7,102 nucleotides of DNA from Actinomycetota bacterium (lineage in GTDB: Bacteria > Actinomycetota > Actinomycetes > JACCUZ01): assembly GCA_030841195.1 (NCBI GenBank), contig JAVEDA010000287.1:1-7102 (forward strand), written 5' to 3'. A program made the position numbers and the translations under genes. Positions 5,603-7,102 of the stretch are shown piece by piece. The notes under the pieces are model-generated. The model saw nothing but the letters and a program-made list of their open reading frames with translations, searched no databases and was not told the DNA's origin. Numbering within the stretch: the first letter of the stretch is position 1; each line of letters opens with the position of its first letter.

Positions 5603-6837
5603 ACGGCGAGGTGCTGCGCCAGGTGATCGATCACCTCGCGTGCGTCGTCCTCGATGCCGTGGATGAAGGTGGACTTGCGCCGCCGCAGCACGGGCAGCCC
5701 CAGCGCGTACAGCCCCGGGCTGTCGACCACCCCGCCGTCGTGGCGCAGCTGCCCCTTCTCGTCGACAACCGGCACGTCGAGCCAGGAGTAGTCGGGCCGG
5801 TACCCCGTCGCCCAGACGACGGAGCGGATCTCGCCGGCGTGCAGGTCGAGCTGCAGGCGGTTCGACGTGGGCATTTCCGTAGGCGCAAAGGTTTCAGGCG
5901 AGTCGACCGCGCCATCGTGCCCGTGCGTCCGGGCCCAGTCGTCGAAGGTGCCCAGTAAGCGCCTCATCTTCAGGTCCGCCAGCGAGAACGTGTTGCGCAG
6001 GCCGCCGGAGAACTGCGCCTGCCCGTCTCGGACGTTCGCCCAGCGCCCGACCAGCTCGACGCCGAGCCCCCGGAGCGCGTTGAGGTCGAGCGTGACCCGC
6101 TCCGGGGTCCCGACGAGCTGGGGCGACGGGAGCCGCCGGGCGCGGGTGAGGTCGTCGATCTCGTCGTACCGCTGGTCCCACACGCCGGCCGCGTCCATCC
6201 ACCAGAGCACGTCGTGGCCGCGGTAGGTGCGCGGTAGCCGCACGTGTTCGCCCACCGAGAGCGTCACGGGTCGCCCGGAACGCTGGATCTCGGCTGCCAG
6301 CTGCACGCCCGTCGCTGACGCGCCCACCACGAGCACGCCGCCGTCGGCCAGCTCGTCGGGGCTGCGGTAGGTGAAGGGCGTCCGCTGCTCGACGGAGGCC
6401 GGGACCGCGCTCCGCAAGCCCGGCACCGTGGGTCGGTTGCAGGCACCGGTCGCGATGACGACGGTCCGGCTGCGGACCTCGCCCTGACTCGTCGTGACGG
6501 CGTACCCGTCGTCGGTGCGGCGGACGCGGGTGACGTCCGTGCCGGTCCGGACCGGCACGGACGATGACGCGGCGACGCGCTCGATGAGCTCGACCACCTC
6601 GCCCATCGTCAGGTAGCCGTCCGGATCCGACCCGTCGTAGCGATGGCCGGGGAGGTTGGTCAGCCGGTTCGGAGTCAGCAGCCGCAGTGAGTCCCAGCGC
6701 TCGCGCCGCCAGGAGTTCGCCACCTCCCCTCGCTCCAGCACCAGATGATCGATCGACCGCTGACTCAGGAAGTGGCTGGCGGCCAGGCCCGCGTGGCCGG
6801 CGCCGATGACGACAGCGCTGGTGCGTTCAGTCGTCAA
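5593..6837 (-). CDS. FAD-dependent NAD(P)-binding oxidoreductase, FMO/CzcO-like
   Basis: This is a 414-residue two-dinucleotide-binding-domain flavoprotein. The FAD-binding Rossmann motif is GAGHAG (residues 12-17, within VVIGAGHAGLAAS), followed by the CzcO-type stretch WRRERWDSLRLLTP (43-56) and an ATG motif at 129-131 (VVIATGACNRP). A second Rossmann motif GASATG (172-177) would bind NAD(P)H, and the C-terminal VVWATGYRPDY (340-350) is typical of flavin monooxygenase-like proteins. The FxGxxxH fingerprint of classical FMOs and Baeyer-Villiger enzymes is not present before the second Rossmann motif, so it may be a different oxidoreductase or monooxygenase. Substrate unknown. TTG 6837 is the chosen start: it overlaps the OsmC-type gene's stop by 4 nt (TTGA), with GAGG four bases upstream, which suggests coupled expression. 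A 30-bp perfect palindrome lies over codons 92-102. Confidence 0.88.
   Translation of the reverse strand: MTTERTSAVVIGAGHAGLAASHFLSQRSIDHLVLERGEVANSWRRERWDSLRLLTPNRLTNLPGHRYDGSDPDGYLTMGEVVELIERVAASSSVPVRTGTDVTRVRRTDDGYAVTTSQGEVRSRTVVIATGACNRPTVPGLRSAVPASVEQRTPFTYRSPDELADGGVLVVGASATGVQLAAEIQRSGRPVTLSVGEHVRLPRTYRGHDVLWWMDAAGVWDQRYDEIDDLTRARRLPSPQLVGTPERVTLDLNALRGLGVELVGRWANVRDGQAQFSGGLRNTFSLADLKMRRLLGTFDDWARTHGHDGAVDSPETFAPTEMPTSNRLQLDLHAGEIRSVVWATGYRPDYSWLDVPVVDEKGQLRHDGGVVDSPGLYALGLPVLRRRKSTFIHGIEDDAREVIDHLAQHLAVRR
5621..5636. repeat. 16-bp perfect palindrome near the end of the flavoprotein gene
   Basis: AGGTGATCGATCACCT is self-complementary and lies about 30 bp inside the flavoprotein gene's 3' end. 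It covers codons near residues 401-406 (EVIDHL). On the plus strand, CGAGGTG (5608-5614) can also pair with CACCTCG (5632-5638). Such structure could help end the converging GGDEF-EAL transcript, which otherwise lacks a visible terminator, but there is no U-tract. Confidence 0.4.
6534..6563. repeat. 30-bp perfect palindrome inside the flavoprotein gene
   Basis: The left half, CGTCCGTGCCGGTCC, is followed immediately by its exact reverse complement with no spacer. The next flanking bases (6533 and 6564, both A) do not pair. It encodes roughly residues 92-102 of the flavoprotein (SSVPVRTGTDV). In RNA or single-stranded DNA it would make a very stable hairpin. It is seen directly; its role, if any, is unknown. 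Confidence 0.9.
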
Positions 6838-7102
6838 GCAACCTCGACCGTCACATCCGTGGGGTTCGTCAGGGCGTCGAACACCGCCGACCGCTTCTGC
6901 GACTGCGCGACCAGCGCCTCGATGTCTTCCTTTGACGCGTCGGCGTCGATCCGGAAGGTGACTTTGACGTCGTTGAAACCGTTGCGGACGTCGCTGTCCG
7001 CGCCCAGGATGCCACGGATGTCGTGGTTGCCCTCGACTGTCGACTCGATGGAGCGCACCTGGATGCCGCGGTTCTGTGCCACTGAGGCGACGCCGGCGGT
7101 CA
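6834..7102 (-). CDS. OsmC-family protein, C-terminal part (runs off right edge)
   Basis: About 88 C-terminal residues are visible. They read on from the window edge as TAGVASVAQNRGIQVRSIES, then STVEGNHDIRGILG, VRNGFNDVKVTF and DIEALVAQSQKRSAVFDAL. This matches the second half of OsmC/Ohr-like domains: the long helix after the peroxidatic Cys, then the strands and last helix. The usual Cys would lie just beyond the edge, before LTAGVASVAQ. Where many OsmC/Ohr proteins carry a second Cys (CPVS-like), this protein has RSAVFD, so a two-Cys thiol-peroxidase mechanism is not supported by the visible part. A GTG at 7082 could be mistaken for a start, but the frame stays open and OsmC-like to the edge, so the gene is truncated by the window. 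Its stop overlaps the flavoprotein start by 4 nt. Likely cytoplasmic, in organic-peroxide defence or a related thiol reaction. Confidence 0.85.
   Translation of the reverse strand, partial: TAGVASVAQNRGIQVRSIESTVEGNHDIRGILGADSDVRNGFNDVKVTFRIDADASKEDIEALVAQSQKRSAVFDALTNPTDVTVEVA

Noticed and set aside
1..7102. tRNA, rRNA, CRISPR array, insertion sequence or phage attachment site
   Set aside because: Read on both strands, I found no repeat array, no transposase or integrase motif, and no tRNA-like cloverleaf ends.

Overview
The window is GC-rich throughout. Its third codon positions are strongly GC-biased, several genes use GTG or TTG starts, and two adjacent gene pairs plus a third one overlap by exactly 4 nt. 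Together with a TAnnnT-type -10 element and the protein families present, this points to a high-GC actinobacterium. The genus cannot be fixed from the sequence alone. I saw no rRNA, tRNA, transposase, integrase or CRISPR array.

Layout. (1) Positions 1-75, minus strand: the first 25 codons of an L-asparaginase-type amidohydrolase that runs off the left edge. (2) Positions 76-173: a short divergent control region with face-to-face promoter elements and a small inverted repeat. (3) Positions 174-3471, plus strand: a compact three-gene unit with 4-nt GTGA overlaps. It encodes an NCS1-family nucleobase-type permease, a metallo-beta-lactamase-fold hydrolase and a GntR/HutC-type regulator with a UTRA domain. 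It looks like a self-contained uptake, hydrolysis and sensing module for a small nitrogen-containing compound, possibly serving the divergent amidohydrolase too. The substrate is not visible in the sequence. (4) Positions 3472-3751: a 280-bp gap holding a hairpin followed on the minus strand by a U-tract. That is an intrinsic terminator for leftward transcription, sitting exactly at the end of a small, protein-like minus-strand reading frame (3653-3501). The gap also holds the leader of the next gene. (5) Positions 3752-5548, plus strand: a soluble PAS-GGDEF-EAL protein. Its EAL phosphodiesterase site looks complete, while its GGDEF cyclase site has lost a metal-binding Asp and reads AGDEF. 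(6) Positions 7102-5593, minus strand: the 3' part of an OsmC-family gene, overlapping by 4 nt an FMO/CzcO-like FAD-dependent oxidoreductase. The oxidoreductase gene contains a perfect 30-bp palindrome.

Functionally there are three independent blocks: a nitrogen-compound uptake and catabolism cluster with its own regulator, a c-di-GMP signalling enzyme, and a redox pair. The least explained items are the substrate of the permease/hydrolase/GntR module, the small minus-strand frame with its own terminator, the mixed-integrity GGDEF-EAL enzyme and the long palindrome in the flavoprotein gene.
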